Positions 33,391 through 44,758 of a stretch of 44,758 nt of DNA are shown one piece after another. A program made the position numbers and the translations under genes. Each line of letters starts with the position of its first letter. Position 1 is the stretch's first letter. Source of the stretch: Penium margaritaceum (lineage: Eukaryota > Streptophyta > Zygnematophyceae > Desmidiales > Peniaceae); contig SZWC01002380.1 of assembly GCA_023375785.1 (NCBI GenBank), positions 1-44,758 on the forward strand. Direction: 5' to 3'. The notes under the pieces were generated by a model. It saw only the letters and a list, made by a program, of their open reading frames with translations. It made no database searches and was not told the origin of the DNA.

Positions 33391-36300
33391 TGCAACCACT
33401 CGCAACCAGTTGCGACCACTCGCAACCACTCGCAACCGCTTGCAACCACTCGCAACCAGTTGCGACCACTCGCAACCACTCGCAACCGCTTGCAACCACT
33501 CGCAACCAGTTGCGACCACTCGCAACCACTCGCAACCGCTTGCAACCACTCGCAACCAGTTGCGACCACTCGCAACCACTCGCAACCGCTTGCAACCACT
33601 CGCAACCAGTTGCGACCACTCGCAACCACTCGCAACCGCTTGCAACCACTCGCAACCAGTTGCGACCACTCGCAACCACTCGCAACCGCTTGCAACCACT
33701 CGCAACCAGTTGCGACCACTCGCAACCACTCGCAACCGCTTGCAACCACTCGCAACCAGTTGCGACCACTCGCAACCACTCGCAACCGCTTGCAACCACT
33801 CGCAACCAGTTGCGACCACTCGCAACCACTCGCAACCGCTTGCAACCACTCGCAACCAGTTGCGACCACTCGCAACCACTCGCAACCGCTTGCAACCACT
33901 CGCAACCAGTTGCGACCACTCGCAACCACTCGCAACCGCTTGCAACCACTCGCAACCAGTTGCGACCACTCGCAACCACTCGCAACCGCTTGCAACCACT
34001 CGCAACCAGTTGCGACCACTCGCAACCACTCGCAACCGCTTGCAACCACTCGCAACCAGTTGCGACCACTCGCAACCACTCGCAACCGCTTGCAACCACT
34101 CGCAACCAGTTGCGACCACTCGCAACCACTCGCAACCGCTTGCAACCACTCGCAACCAGTTGCGACCACTCGCAACCACTCGCAACCGCTTGCAACCACT
34201 CGCAACCAGTTGCGACCACTCGCAACCACTCGCAACCGCTTGCAACCACTCGCAACCAGTTGCGACCACTCGCAACCACTCGCAACCGCTTGCAACCACT
34301 CGCAACCAGTTGCGACCACTCGCAACCACTCGCAACCGCTTGCAACCACTCGCAACCAGTTGCGACCACTCGCAACCACTCGCAACCGCTTGCAACCACT
34401 CGCAACCAGTTGCGACCACTCGCAACCACTCGCAACCGCTTGCAACCACTCGCAACCAGTTGCGACCACTCGCAACCACTCGCAACCGCTTGCAACCACT
34501 CGCAACCAGTTGCGACCACTCGCAACCACTCGCAACCGCTTGCAACCACTCGCAACCAGTTGCGACCACTCGCAACCACTCGCAACCGCTTGCAACCACT
34601 CGCAACCAGTTGCGACCACTCGCAACCACTCGCAACCGCTTGCAACCACTCGCAACCAGTTGCGACCACTCGCAACCACTCGCAACCGCTTGCAACCACT
34701 CGCAACCAGTTGCGACCACTCGCAACCACTCGCAACCGCTTGCAACCACTCGCAACCAGTTGCGACCACTCGCAACCACTCGCAACCGCTTGCAACCACT
34801 CGCAACCAGTTGCGACCACTCGCAACCACTCGCAACCGCTTGCAACCACTCGCAACCAGTTGCGACCACTCGCAACCACTCGCAACCGCTTGCAACCACT
34901 CGCAACCAGTTGCGACCACTCGCAACCACTCGCAACCGCTTGCAACCACTCGCAACCAGTTGCGACCACTCGCAACCACTCGCAACCGCTTGCAACCACT
35001 CGCAACCAGTTGCGACCACTCGCAACCACTCGCAACCGCTTGCAACCACTCGCAACCAGTTGCGACCACTCGCAACCACTCGCAACCGCTTGCAACCACT
35101 CGCAACCAGTTGCGACCACTCGCAACCACTCGCAACCGCTTGCAACCACTCGCAACCAGTTGCGACCACTCGCAACCACTCGCAACCGCTTGCAACCACT
35201 CGCAACCAGTTGCGACCACTCGCAACCACTCGCAACCGCTTGCAACCACTCGCAACCAGTTGCGACCACTCGCAACCACTCGCAACCGCTTGCAACCACT
35301 CGCAACCAGTTGCGACCACTCGCAACCACTCGCAACCGCTTGCAACCACTCGCAACCAGTTGCGACCACTCGCAACCACTCGCAACCGCTTGCAACCACT
35401 CGCAACCAGTTGCGACCACTCGCAACCACTCGCAACCGCTTGCAACCACTCGCAACCAGTTGCGACCACTCGCAACCACTCGCAACCGCTTGCAACCACT
35501 CGCAACCAGTTGCGACCACTCGCAACCACTCGCAACCGCTTGCAACCACTCGCAACCAGTTGCGACCACTCGCAACCACTCGCAACCGCTTGCAACCACT
35601 CGCAACCAGTTGCGACCACTCGCAACCACTCGCAACCGCTTGCAACCACTCGCAACCAGTTGCGACCACTCGCAACCACTCGCAACCGCTTGCAACCACT
35701 CGCAACCAGTTGCGACCACTCGCAACCACTCGCAACCGCTTGCAACCACTCGCAACCAGTTGCGACCACTCGCAACCACTCGCAACCGCTTGCAACCACT
35801 CGCAACCAGTTGCGACCACTCGCAACCACTCGCAACCGCTTGCAACCACTCGCAACCAGTTGCGACCACTCGCAACCACTCGCAACCGCTTGCAACCACT
35901 CGCAACCAGTTGCGACCACTCGCAACCACTCGCAACCGCTTGCAACCACTCGCAACCAGTTGCGACCACTCGCAACCACTCGCAACCGCTTGCAACCACT
36001 CGCAACCAGTTGCGACCACTCGCAACCACTCGCAACCGCTTGCAACCACTCGCAACCAGTTGCGACCACTCGCAACCACTCGCAACCGCTTGCAACCACT
36101 CGCAACCAGTTGCGACCACTCGCAACCACTCGCAACCGCTTGCAACCACTCGCAACCAGTTGCGACCACTCGCAACCACTCGCAACCGCTTGCAACCACT
36201 CGCAACCAGTTGCGACCACTCGCAACCACTCGCAACCGCTTGCAACCACTCGCAACCAGTTGCGACCACTCGCAACCACTCGCAACCGCTTGCAACCACT

Positions 36301-37637
36301 CGCAACCAGTTGCGACCACTCGCAACCACTCGCAACCGCTTGCAACCACTCGCAACCAGTTGCGACCACTCGCAACCACTCGCAACCGCTTGCAACCACT
36401 CGCAACCAGTTGCGACCACTCGCAACCACTCGCAACCGCTTGCAACCACTCGCAACCAGTTGCGACCACTCGCAACCACTCGCAACCGCTTGCAACCACT
36501 CGCAACCAGTTGCGACCACTCGCAACCACTCGCAACCGCTTGCAACCACTCGCAACCAGTTGCGACCACTCGCAACCACTCGCAACCGCTTGCAACCACT
36601 CGCAACCAGTTGCGACCACTCGCAACCACTCGCAACCGCTTGCAACCACTCGCAACCAGTTGCGACCACTCGCAACCACTCGCAACCGCTTGCAACCACT
36701 CGCAACCAGTTGCGACCACTCGCAACCACTCGCAACCGCTTGCAACCACTCGCAACCAGTTGCGACCACTCGCAACCACTCGCAACCGCTTGCAACCACT
36801 CGCAACCAGTTGCGACCACTCGCAACCACTCGCAACCGCTTGCAACCACTCGCAACCAGTTGCGACCACTCGCAACCACTCGCAACCGCTTGCAACCACT
36901 CGCAACCAGTTGCGACCACTCGCAACCACTCGCAACCGCTTGCAACCACTCGCAACCAGTTGCGACCACTCGCAACCACTCGCAACCGCTTGCAACCACT
37001 CGCAACCAGTTGCGACCACTCGCAACCACTCGCAACCGCTTGCAACCACTCGCAACCAGTTGCGACCACTCGCAACCACTCGCAACCGCTTGCAACCACT
37101 CGCAACCAGTTGCGACCACTCGCAACCACTCGCAACCGCTTGCAACCACTCGCAACCAGTTGCGACCACTCGCAACCACTCGCAACCGCTTGCAACCACT
37201 CGCAACCAGTTGCGACCACTCGCAACCACTCGCAACCGCTTGCAACCACTCGCAACCAGTTGCGACCACTCGCAACCACTCGCAACCGCTTGCAACCACT
37301 CGCAACCAGTTGCGACCACTCGCAACCACTCGCAACCGCTTGCAACCACTCGCAACCAGTTGCGACCACTCGCAACCACTCGCAACCGCTTGCAACCACT
37401 CGCAACCAGTTGCGACCACTCGCAACCACTCGCAACCGCTTGCAACCACTCGCAACCAGTTGCGACCACTCGCAACCACTCGCAACCGCTTGCAACCACT
37501 CGCAACCAGTTGCGACCACTCGCAACCACTCGCAACCGCTTGCAACCACTCGCAACCAGTTGCGACCACTCGCAACCACTCGCAACCGCTTGCAACCACT
37601 CGCAACCAGTTGCGACCACTCGCAACCACTCGCAACC
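33391..37637 (+). repeat. Homogeneous 50-bp repeat (five decamers), about 85 copies
   Basis: The unit is five decamers: CGCAACCGCT, TGCAACCACT, CGCAACCAGT, TGCGACCACT, CGCAACCACT. Reading the rows I find no deviation through about 4.24 kb, giving about 85 copies. It sits inside diverged decamers on both sides, so it is a second-level expansion of one short stretch. The unit lacks TAA, TAG and TGA on both strands, so all six frames stay open for more than 4 kb; these ORFs are not taken as genes. Confidence 0.96.
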
Positions 37638-37914
37638 ATGCGTAGCTACTCGCAACCACTCGCAAGCACTCGTAACCACTCGAAACCACTCGCAACCACT
37701 TACAACCACTCACAACCACTCGCAACCACTCGCAACTACTCGCAACCACTCGTAACCACTCGCAACCACTCGAAACCACTCGCAACAACTCACAACCATT
37801 TGCAACCACTTGAAACCTCTTGCAACCACTCGCAACCATTCACAACCACTCGCAACAGCTCGCAACCACTTGCAACCACTCGCTTCCACTCGCAACCACT
37901 TGCAACCAATCATC
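37638..37914 (+). repeat. Degenerate decamer minisatellite, right part of block 2
   Basis: Diverged decamers follow the 50-bp array, ending at CCAATCATC. Satellite then resumes inside a B monomer (GCTGACATATGCATAC). Confidence 0.93.
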
Positions 37915-40900
37915 GCTGACATATGCATACTTTGGTTGGTCACTGTGCATGGTAGCCACACTCTGCCACTACAGATTGAAGGCCTTTGTACTTGCTAATT
38001 GATAACTAGTATTCACAAACCAATGTTTCACTGTCTGACCATTTGTGACTCGAGTTATGAGTTGTCAAAGTTGACCACACATAGTGACATTCTTTGGTTA
38101 TGGTCAGAACACATGCCTACTTTGGTTGGTCATTGTACATGGTAGCCACACCGTGCCACTACTTATTGAAGGTCCCTGTGCCTGCAAATTTATACCTGTT
38201 GTTCCCAAACCATCGTTTCCTCCTTTGACCATTTGTGACCAATATTATGAGTTGTCAACATTGACCATACACAGCGGATTTCTTTGGTCAAAGGCAGTAC
38301 ATATACCTACTTTGGTCAGTCATTGTGCATGGTAGCCACACCGTGCTACTACTTATCGAAGGTCGTTGTACTTGCTAGTTGAAAACTAATATTCCAAAAC
38401 CATTGTTTCCCCCTCTGACCATTTGTGACTCGTGTTATGGGTTGTGAACGGTGACCACCCATACTGAATTTCTTTGGCCATGGACAGTGACATATGCCTG
38501 GTTTGGTTGTTCGGTGTGCATAGTAGCCATACCGTGCCACTATCTATTGAAGTTCTTTGTCCTTTCTACTCGATACATAGGGTTCCCAAACCATTCATTC
38601 ACCCTCTGAAAATTTGTGACTTGTATTATGAGTTGTCAATGTTGACCACACATAGTGGACTTCTTTGGTCATAGTCTATGACAAATGCATCCTTTGGTTG
38701 GTCACTGTACACACTAGCCACACCATGCCACTACTTGTTGAATGTCTTTATACTCGCTAGTTGATAACTAGTGTTCCCAACCCATTGTTTCCCCCTCAGA
38801 CCATTTGTGACTTGCGTTATGAGTTTTCAACGTTGACCACACAAAGTGAAATCCTTTTGGTCATGGTTAGTGGCATATGCCTACTTTGGTTTGTCACTCT
38901 ACATGGTTGCCACGCCGTGTCACTACGTACCAAAGGTCTTTGTGCTTTCTAGTTGATAGCGAGTGCTCCCAAACCATTGGTACCTCCTCTGACTATCTGT
39001 TATTCTTGTTGTGAGTTATAAACGTTGACCACATGAAGTGAAATTCTTTGGTCATGGTCAGTGACATATGCATACTTTGGTTGGTCACTTTGAATGGTAG
39101 CCACACTGTGCCACTACATATTGAAGGTCTTTGTACTTGCTAGTCGATACCTAGTATTCAAAAACCATTGTTTTCCCCTCTGACCATTTGTGACTCGTGT
39201 TCTGAGTTGTCAAATTTGACCACACATAGTGACATTCTGTGGTCATGGTCAGTGACACATGCCTAGTTTGGTTGGTCATTGTACATGGTAGCCACAGCGT
39301 GCCACTATTCATTCAAGATCCCTGTGCTTGCTAGTTAATACCTGGTGTTCCCGAACCATTGCTTCCCCCTCTGACCATTTGTGACTCGTATTATGAGCTG
39401 TAAACATTCACCACACACAGCGGAATTATTTGATCAAATGCAGTACATATGCCTATTTTGGTCGGTCAATGTGCATAGTAGCCACACTGTGCTACTACTT
39501 ATTGAAGGTCGTTGTACTTGCTAGCTAGAAACTAACATTCCTAAACCATTGTTTCCCCCTATGACCATTTGTGACTTGTGTTACGGGCTATAAACGTTGA
39601 CCACCCATATTGAAATTGTTTGGCCATGGTCGGTGACATAAGCCTAGTTTGGTTGTTTGGTGTACATAGTAGCCACACCGTGCCACTAAGTATTGAAGTT
39701 CTTTGTCCTTTCTAGTCAATACACAGGGTTTCCAGACCATTGTCTCTCCCTTTCACCATTTGTGAATTGTGTTATGAGTTGTCAATGTTGACCACACATA
39801 CTGGACTTCTTTGGTCATAGTATGTGACGTATGCATCCTTTGGTTGGTCACTGTGCATGCTAACCACACCGTGCCACTACTTGGTTAAGGTGTTTGTACT
39901 TGCTAGTTGATAACTAGTGTTCCCAACCCATTGTTCCCCTCTCTGACCATTTGTGACCCGTGTTATGAGTTTTCAACATTAACCACACACTTTGAAATTC
40001 TTTTCGTCATGGTTAGTGGCATATGCCTATTTTGGTTTGTCACTGTACATGGTTGCCATGCCGTGTCACTACGTACTAAAGGTGTTTGTGCTTTCTAGTT
40101 GATAGCCAATGTTCCGAAACCATTGTTACCCCCAATGACCATCTGTGACTCTTGTTGTGAGTTATCAACGTTGACCACATGAAGTGCAGTTCTTTGGTCA
40201 TGGTCAGTGATATATGCATACTTTGGTTGGTCACTGTACATGGTAGCCACACTGTGCCACTATATATTAATGGTCTTTGTACTTGCTAATCGATAACTAG
40301 TATTCACAAACCATTGTTTCCCCCTCTGACCATTTGTGACTCGTGTTATGAGTTGTCAAAGTTGACCACACATAGTGACATTTTTTAGTTATTGTTAGTG
40401 ACACATGCTTACTTTGGTTGGTCATTGTACATGGTGACCACACTGTGCCACTACTTATTGAAGGTCCCTGTGCATCCTAGTTGATACCTGGTGTTCCCAA
40501 CCCATTGTTTCCACCTATGACCATTTGTGACTCGTATTATGAGTTGTCAATGTTGACCAGACACAGCGGATTTCTGTGGTCAAAGGCAGTACATATGCCT
40601 GCTTTGGTCGGTCATTGTGTATGCTAGCCATACCGTGCTACTACTTATTAAAGGTCGTTGTACTTGCTAGTTGAAAACTAGTATTCCGAAAGTATTTTTT
40701 CCCCCTCTGACCGTTTGCGACTCGTATTATGGGTTGTGAATGTTTACCACGCGTACTGAAATTATTTGGTCATGGTTGGTGACATATGCCCAGTTTTGGT
40801 TGTTTGGTGTGCATAGTAACCACACCGTGCCACTACGTATTGAAGTTCTTTATCCTTTCTAGGCAATACATAGGGGTCCCAAACCATTGTCTCTCCCTCT

Positions 40901-43900
40901 GACCATTTGTGACTTGTGTTATGAGTTGTCAATGTTGACCACACAAAGTGAACATTTGGTCACAGTGAGTGACGTATGCATCCTTTGGATGGTCACTGTG
41001 CACGCTAGCCACACCTTACCACTACTTGTTGAAGGTCTTTGTACTTGCTAATTGATAACTAGTGTTCCCAATCCATTGTTTTCCCCTGTGACCATTTGTG
41101 ACTCGTGTTATGAGTTTTCATCGTTGACCACACACTATGAAATTCTTGTGGTCATGGTTAGTGGCATATGCCTACTTTGGTTTGTTACTGTACATGGTTG
41201 CCACACCGTGTCAATACGTATTGAAGGTATTTGTGCTTTCTAGTTCATAGCGAGTGTGCCCAAACCATTCTTACCCCCTCTGCCTATCTGTGACTCTTGA
41301 TGTGAGCTGTGAACGCTGACCACATCAAGTGAAATTCAATGGTCATGGTCAGTGACATCTGCATACTTTGGTTGGCAACTGTGCATGGTATCCACACTGT
41401 GCCACTACATATTGAAGGTATTTGTACTTGGTAATCAATAGCTAGTATTCACAAACCATTGTTTCCCCATCTGACCATTTGTGACTCGTATTATGAGTTG
41501 TTAAAGTTGACCACACATAGTGACATTCTTTGGTCATGATCAGTGACACATGCCTACTTTGGTTGGTCATTGTACATGGTAGCCACACCGTCCCAGTACT
41601 TTTTGAAGGTCCTTGTGTTTGCTAGTTGATACCTGGTGTTCCCAAACCATTGTTTCCACCTTTGACAAGTTGTGACTGGTATTATCAGTTGTCAGCGTTG
41701 ACAACACAGCGGATGTCTTTGGTCAAAGGCAGTACATATGCCTCCGTTGGTCTATCATTGTGCATCGTAGCCACACCGTGCTACTACTTATTGAAGGTCG
41801 TTGTACTTTCTAGTTGAAAACTAACATTCGGAAACCATTGTTTCCCTCTCTGACCATTTGTGACCCGTGTTATGGGTTTTGAACGTTGACGACCCATACT
41901 GAAATTCTTTGGTTATGGTCAGCGGCATATGCCTAGTTTGGTTGTTCAATGTGCATAGTAGCCACACCGTGCCACTTCTTATTGATGTTCTTTGTCCTTT
42001 CTAGCTGATACATAGGGTTCCCAAACCACTGTCTCTCCCTCTGACCATATGGGACTTGTGCTATAAGTTGTCAATGATGACCACACACAGTGGACGTCTT
42101 TGGTCATAGTCAGAGACGTATGCATCCTTTGGTTGGTCAATGTGCATGTTAGCCATACTGTTCCACTACTTATTGACGGTCTTTGTACTTGCTACTTGAT
42201 AACTAGTGTTCCCAACCCATTGTTTCCCCCTCTGACCCTTTGTGACTCGTGTTGTGACTTTTCAACGTAGACCACACAGTGCAAAATTCTTTCGGTCATG
42301 GTAAGTGGAATATGCCTACTTTGGTTTGTCACTCTACATGGTTGCCACGCCGTGTCACTATGTACTGAAGGTGTTTGTGCTTTCAAGATGATGGCCAGTG
42401 TTTCCAAACCATTACTACCCCCTCTGACTATCTGTGACTCTTGTTGTGAGTTGTCAACATTGACCACATGAAGTGAAATTCTTTGGTCATGGTAAGTGAC
42501 ATGCATACATTGGTTGGTCACTATGCATGGTAGCCACACTGTGCCACTACATATTGAAGGTACTTGCTAATTGATAACTAGTATTCACAAACCATTGTTT
42601 CCCCCTCTGACCATTTGTGACTCGTGTTATGTGCTTTCAAAGTTGACCATACATAGTGACATTCTTTGGTCAAGGTCAGTGAAACATGCCTACTTAGGTT
42701 GGTCATTGTACATGGTAGGCACACCGTGCCACTACGTATTGAAGGTCCCTGTGCTTGTTATTTGATACCCAGTGTTCCCAACCTATTGTTTCCTCCTCTC
42801 ACCATGTGTGACTCGTATTATGAGTTGTCAACGTTGACCACACACAACGGATTTCTTTGGTAAAAGGCAGTACATATGCCTACTTTGGTCGGTCATTGTG
42901 CATGGTAGCCACACCGTGCTACTACTAATTGAATATCGTTGTACTTGCTAGTTGAAAACTACTATTCTGAAACCATTGTTTCCCCCTCTGATTATTTGTG
43001 ACTCGTGTTATGGATTGTGAATGTTGACCACCCACATTGAAATTCTTTGGTCATGGTCTATGGCATATGCCTAGCTTGGTTGTTTGGTATGTATAGTAGC
43101 CACACTGTGCCACTGCTTATTGAAGTTCTTTGTCCTTTCTAGTCAATACATAGGGTTCCCCAACCATTGTCTCTCCCTCTGACCATTTGTGACTTGTGTT
43201 ATGAATTGTCAATGTTGACCACACATAGTGGACTTCTTTGCTCATAGTCAATGACGTATGCATCTTTTGGTTGGTCACTGTGCACAATATGCACACCGTG
43301 CCATTGCTTGTTGATGGTCTTAGTACTTGCTATTTGATAATTATAGTCCCCAACCCATTGTTACCCCCTCTTACCATTTGTGACTCGTGTTATGAGTTGT
43401 CAAAGTTGACCACACCTAGCGACATTCTTTCGTTATGGTCGGTGACACATGCCTACTTTAGTTCGTCATTGTACATGGTAGCCACACCGTGCCACTATTT
43501 AGTGAATGTTTCTGTGCTTGCTAGGTGATACCTGGTGTTCCCAAACCATTGTTTCCCACTCTAACCATTTGTGACTCGTATTATGAGTTGTCAATGTTGA
43601 CCACACACAACGGATTTCTTTGGTCAAAGGCAGTATATATGCCTACTTTGATCGGTCAATTTCCATGGTAGCGACAATGTGCAACTACTTATCAAAGGTC
43701 ATGGTACCTACTAGTTGAAAACTAATATTCCTAAACCATTGTGTTCCCCTTTGACCATTTGTGACTCGTGTTATGGATTGTGAACTTTGACCACCCATAC
43801 TGAGATTCCTTGGTCATGGTCAGTGACATATGCCTGGTTTGGTTGATTGGTGTGCATAGTAGCCACACCGTGCCACTACGTATTGAAGTTCTTTGTCCTT

Positions 43901-43935
43901 TCAAGTTGATACATAGGGTTTCCAAACCATTGTCT
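37915..43935 (+). repeat. Higher-order satellite array 4
   Basis: The six-monomer HOR with A monomers near 38761, 39907, 41052 and 42198 (spacing 1,145-1,146 bp). The last unit is irregular: near 43335-43440 an A-type opening (CCCAACCCATTG) is fused to a C-type body (GTTGTCAAAGTTGACCACACC). The array stops at ACCATTGTCT of an F monomer where decamers begin. No gene seen. Confidence 0.93.
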
Positions 43936-44069
43936 CGCAACTACTCGCAACCAATCATAACCACTCGCAACCAATCGTAACCACCCGCAACCACTCACAA
44001 CCATTTCCAACCACTCACAACTGCTCGCAACCACTCGCAACCACTCGCAACCACTCGCAACCACTCGCA
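43936..44069 (+). repeat. Decamer minisatellite, block 3
   Basis: About 13 decamers with the same leader series as the other two blocks (CCAATCA, CCAATCG, CCATTTCC). It ends abruptly at CGCAT, where unrelated sequence starts. Confidence 0.93.
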
Positions 44070-44758
44070 TGTTGTTCTTCTATGCCCCATGGCCACTGCT
44101 ATGGGTTGACGGACAGGTTGGGCATGCACTGCTCCCTTGGAGTAAGTCCCCCAAACCTTGTTCGTGGTGCAAGTCCAAGCGAGACACCAGAAGTGTAGCG
44201 CAACGGATAGCATGTTGGACTTAGGGACAACAGGTCCTGCGATTAAGCCTTGATGTGCGCAGGAGGTTTTTTGACCTTCTAGCACAAGGGAAGTTTCTTA
44301 GACATTTCTCCATGCATGAGGAGAGTGCGCCACTTGGCGGTCAGTGGATGCGCCAATTGGCGGACTGGTGAGGTGGTTTGGAGTGACCACCCCAAAAGTG
44401 TCACTCCCCACACACCTTAGAAGCCAGGCCTAGGACTTTATGTACCAGGCTCATTCCTCATTCTAATTACACAATCTGGCCTTAGATGCTCCTCACAGAG
44501 TTGTCCAACAAAGGAACAGTATAAAGAAGACACTGGTTGGTCTAAGCCCCAGGAGTTAGTCTTTGACTAGCACCTCGCGCGAAAGTGACCAAGTGTTAAG
44601 TGGACACAGTTGCTAGCAAGTGATTGCCTAGGAACTGCTCAGTGTGGAACCGTGATCCTGAGGGTGATATCTTCTCCTAGCTGAAATGCTAGGAGCGGAC
44701 GGCAGGTGCTATTGTGTCGGCCCTGTTTTCTAGTCCGTTTGCCTCAGGCCGGTTGACA
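44070..44758 (+). other. Non-satellite terminal region, possible LTR or other mobile element
   Basis: Unrelated to satellite and decamer, and it begins TGTTG exactly where the decamers stop, which could be an LTR start; the right end is outside the window. It contains a tRNA-like segment, TATAAAG at 44520-44526, and a perfect 8-bp hairpin CTCCTAGC / GCTAGGAG with a 6-nt loop at 44674-44695. I see no coding domain. Confidence 0.4.
44189..44262 (+). pseudogene. Degenerate tRNA-Arg-like sequence (SINE head or tRNA relic)
   Basis: TAGCGCAACGG (44196-44206) fits the polymerase III A box TRGYNNARNNG. The run GCGCAACGGATAGCATG followed by TTGGACTT is typical of eukaryotic arginine tRNAs. A B-box-like but damaged TGCGATTAAGCC follows. 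The acceptor arms do not pair and the anticodon loop is irregular, so it is not a working tRNA. It may be the head of a SINE or part of the surrounding element. Confidence 0.5.

Noticed and set aside
33391..37637. Telomeric or G-quadruplex repeat
   Set aside because: The G/T strand has only GG pairs every 10 bp and no TTTAGGG-type motif; it lies inside satellite, not at a chromosome end.
32910..37919. ORFs of about 1,450-1,670 codons on both strands over the decamer and 50-bp array
   Set aside because: They result from a repeat unit without stop codons on either strand; all six frames are open, and the products are pure repeats with no start context or domain.

Overview
The window is repeat DNA from a large eukaryotic genome. 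No ordinary host gene, rRNA or intact tRNA is visible. Three components dominate: a long AT-leaning satellite, a CA-rich decamer minisatellite, and GC-rich LTR retrotransposons. The Ty3/gypsy polymerase, the plant-like amount of repeat, and a mutation pattern resembling decay at methylated CAG and CG sites suggest the green lineage. A charophyte-like alga such as Chara is only a low-confidence guess; nothing here fixes the species.

Layout. 1-1473 is the 3' end of one retrotransposon: part of a zinc-finger ORF, a one-base N, then a 5'-truncated LTR. 1474-10677 is a satellite array built as a higher-order repeat (HOR) of about 1,146 bp, made of six distinct monomers of about 191 bp (named A to F here). 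10678-12638 is a degenerate decamer array (consensus CGCAACCACT) split by a solo LTR at 11983-12479 with a perfect 5-bp target duplication. 12639-13020 is non-satellite sequence, probably another LTR-element fragment. 13021-16211 is HOR satellite again. 16212-31454 is a Ty3/gypsy-type element of about 15.2 kb. 31455-32710 is HOR satellite. 32711-37914 is decamer array, whose core (33391-37637) is about 85 apparently perfect copies of a 50-bp unit. 37915-43935 is HOR satellite, 43936-44069 decamers, and 44070-44758 non-satellite sequence with a tRNA-Arg-like segment.

The large element is the most interesting object. Its domain order is Gag with a zinc knuckle, aspartic protease, reverse transcriptase with its core deleted, RNase H, a second aspartic protease, a region of about 800 residues that I do not recognise, integrase, then six tandem PHD-like zinc fingers where chromoviruses carry a chromodomain. 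After discounting one 464-bp hAT-like MITE and the RT deletion, no frameshift is seen. The frame is broken by about 20 stop codons, each one C-to-T change from a Gln (CAG/CAA) or Arg (CGA) codon. The two LTRs differ at roughly fifty positions by hand count, mostly transitions. The copy is therefore dead but recognisable. The zinc-finger block is also present in the divergent copy at 1-448 with all ligands kept, so it belongs to the family.

The satellite looks centromere- or heterochromatin-like (HOR organisation, nested retroelements, homogenised minisatellite blocks), but no centromere function can be shown from sequence alone. Three satellite-to-decamer junctions break at the same base of monomer F, so the satellite/minisatellite composite was itself duplicated.
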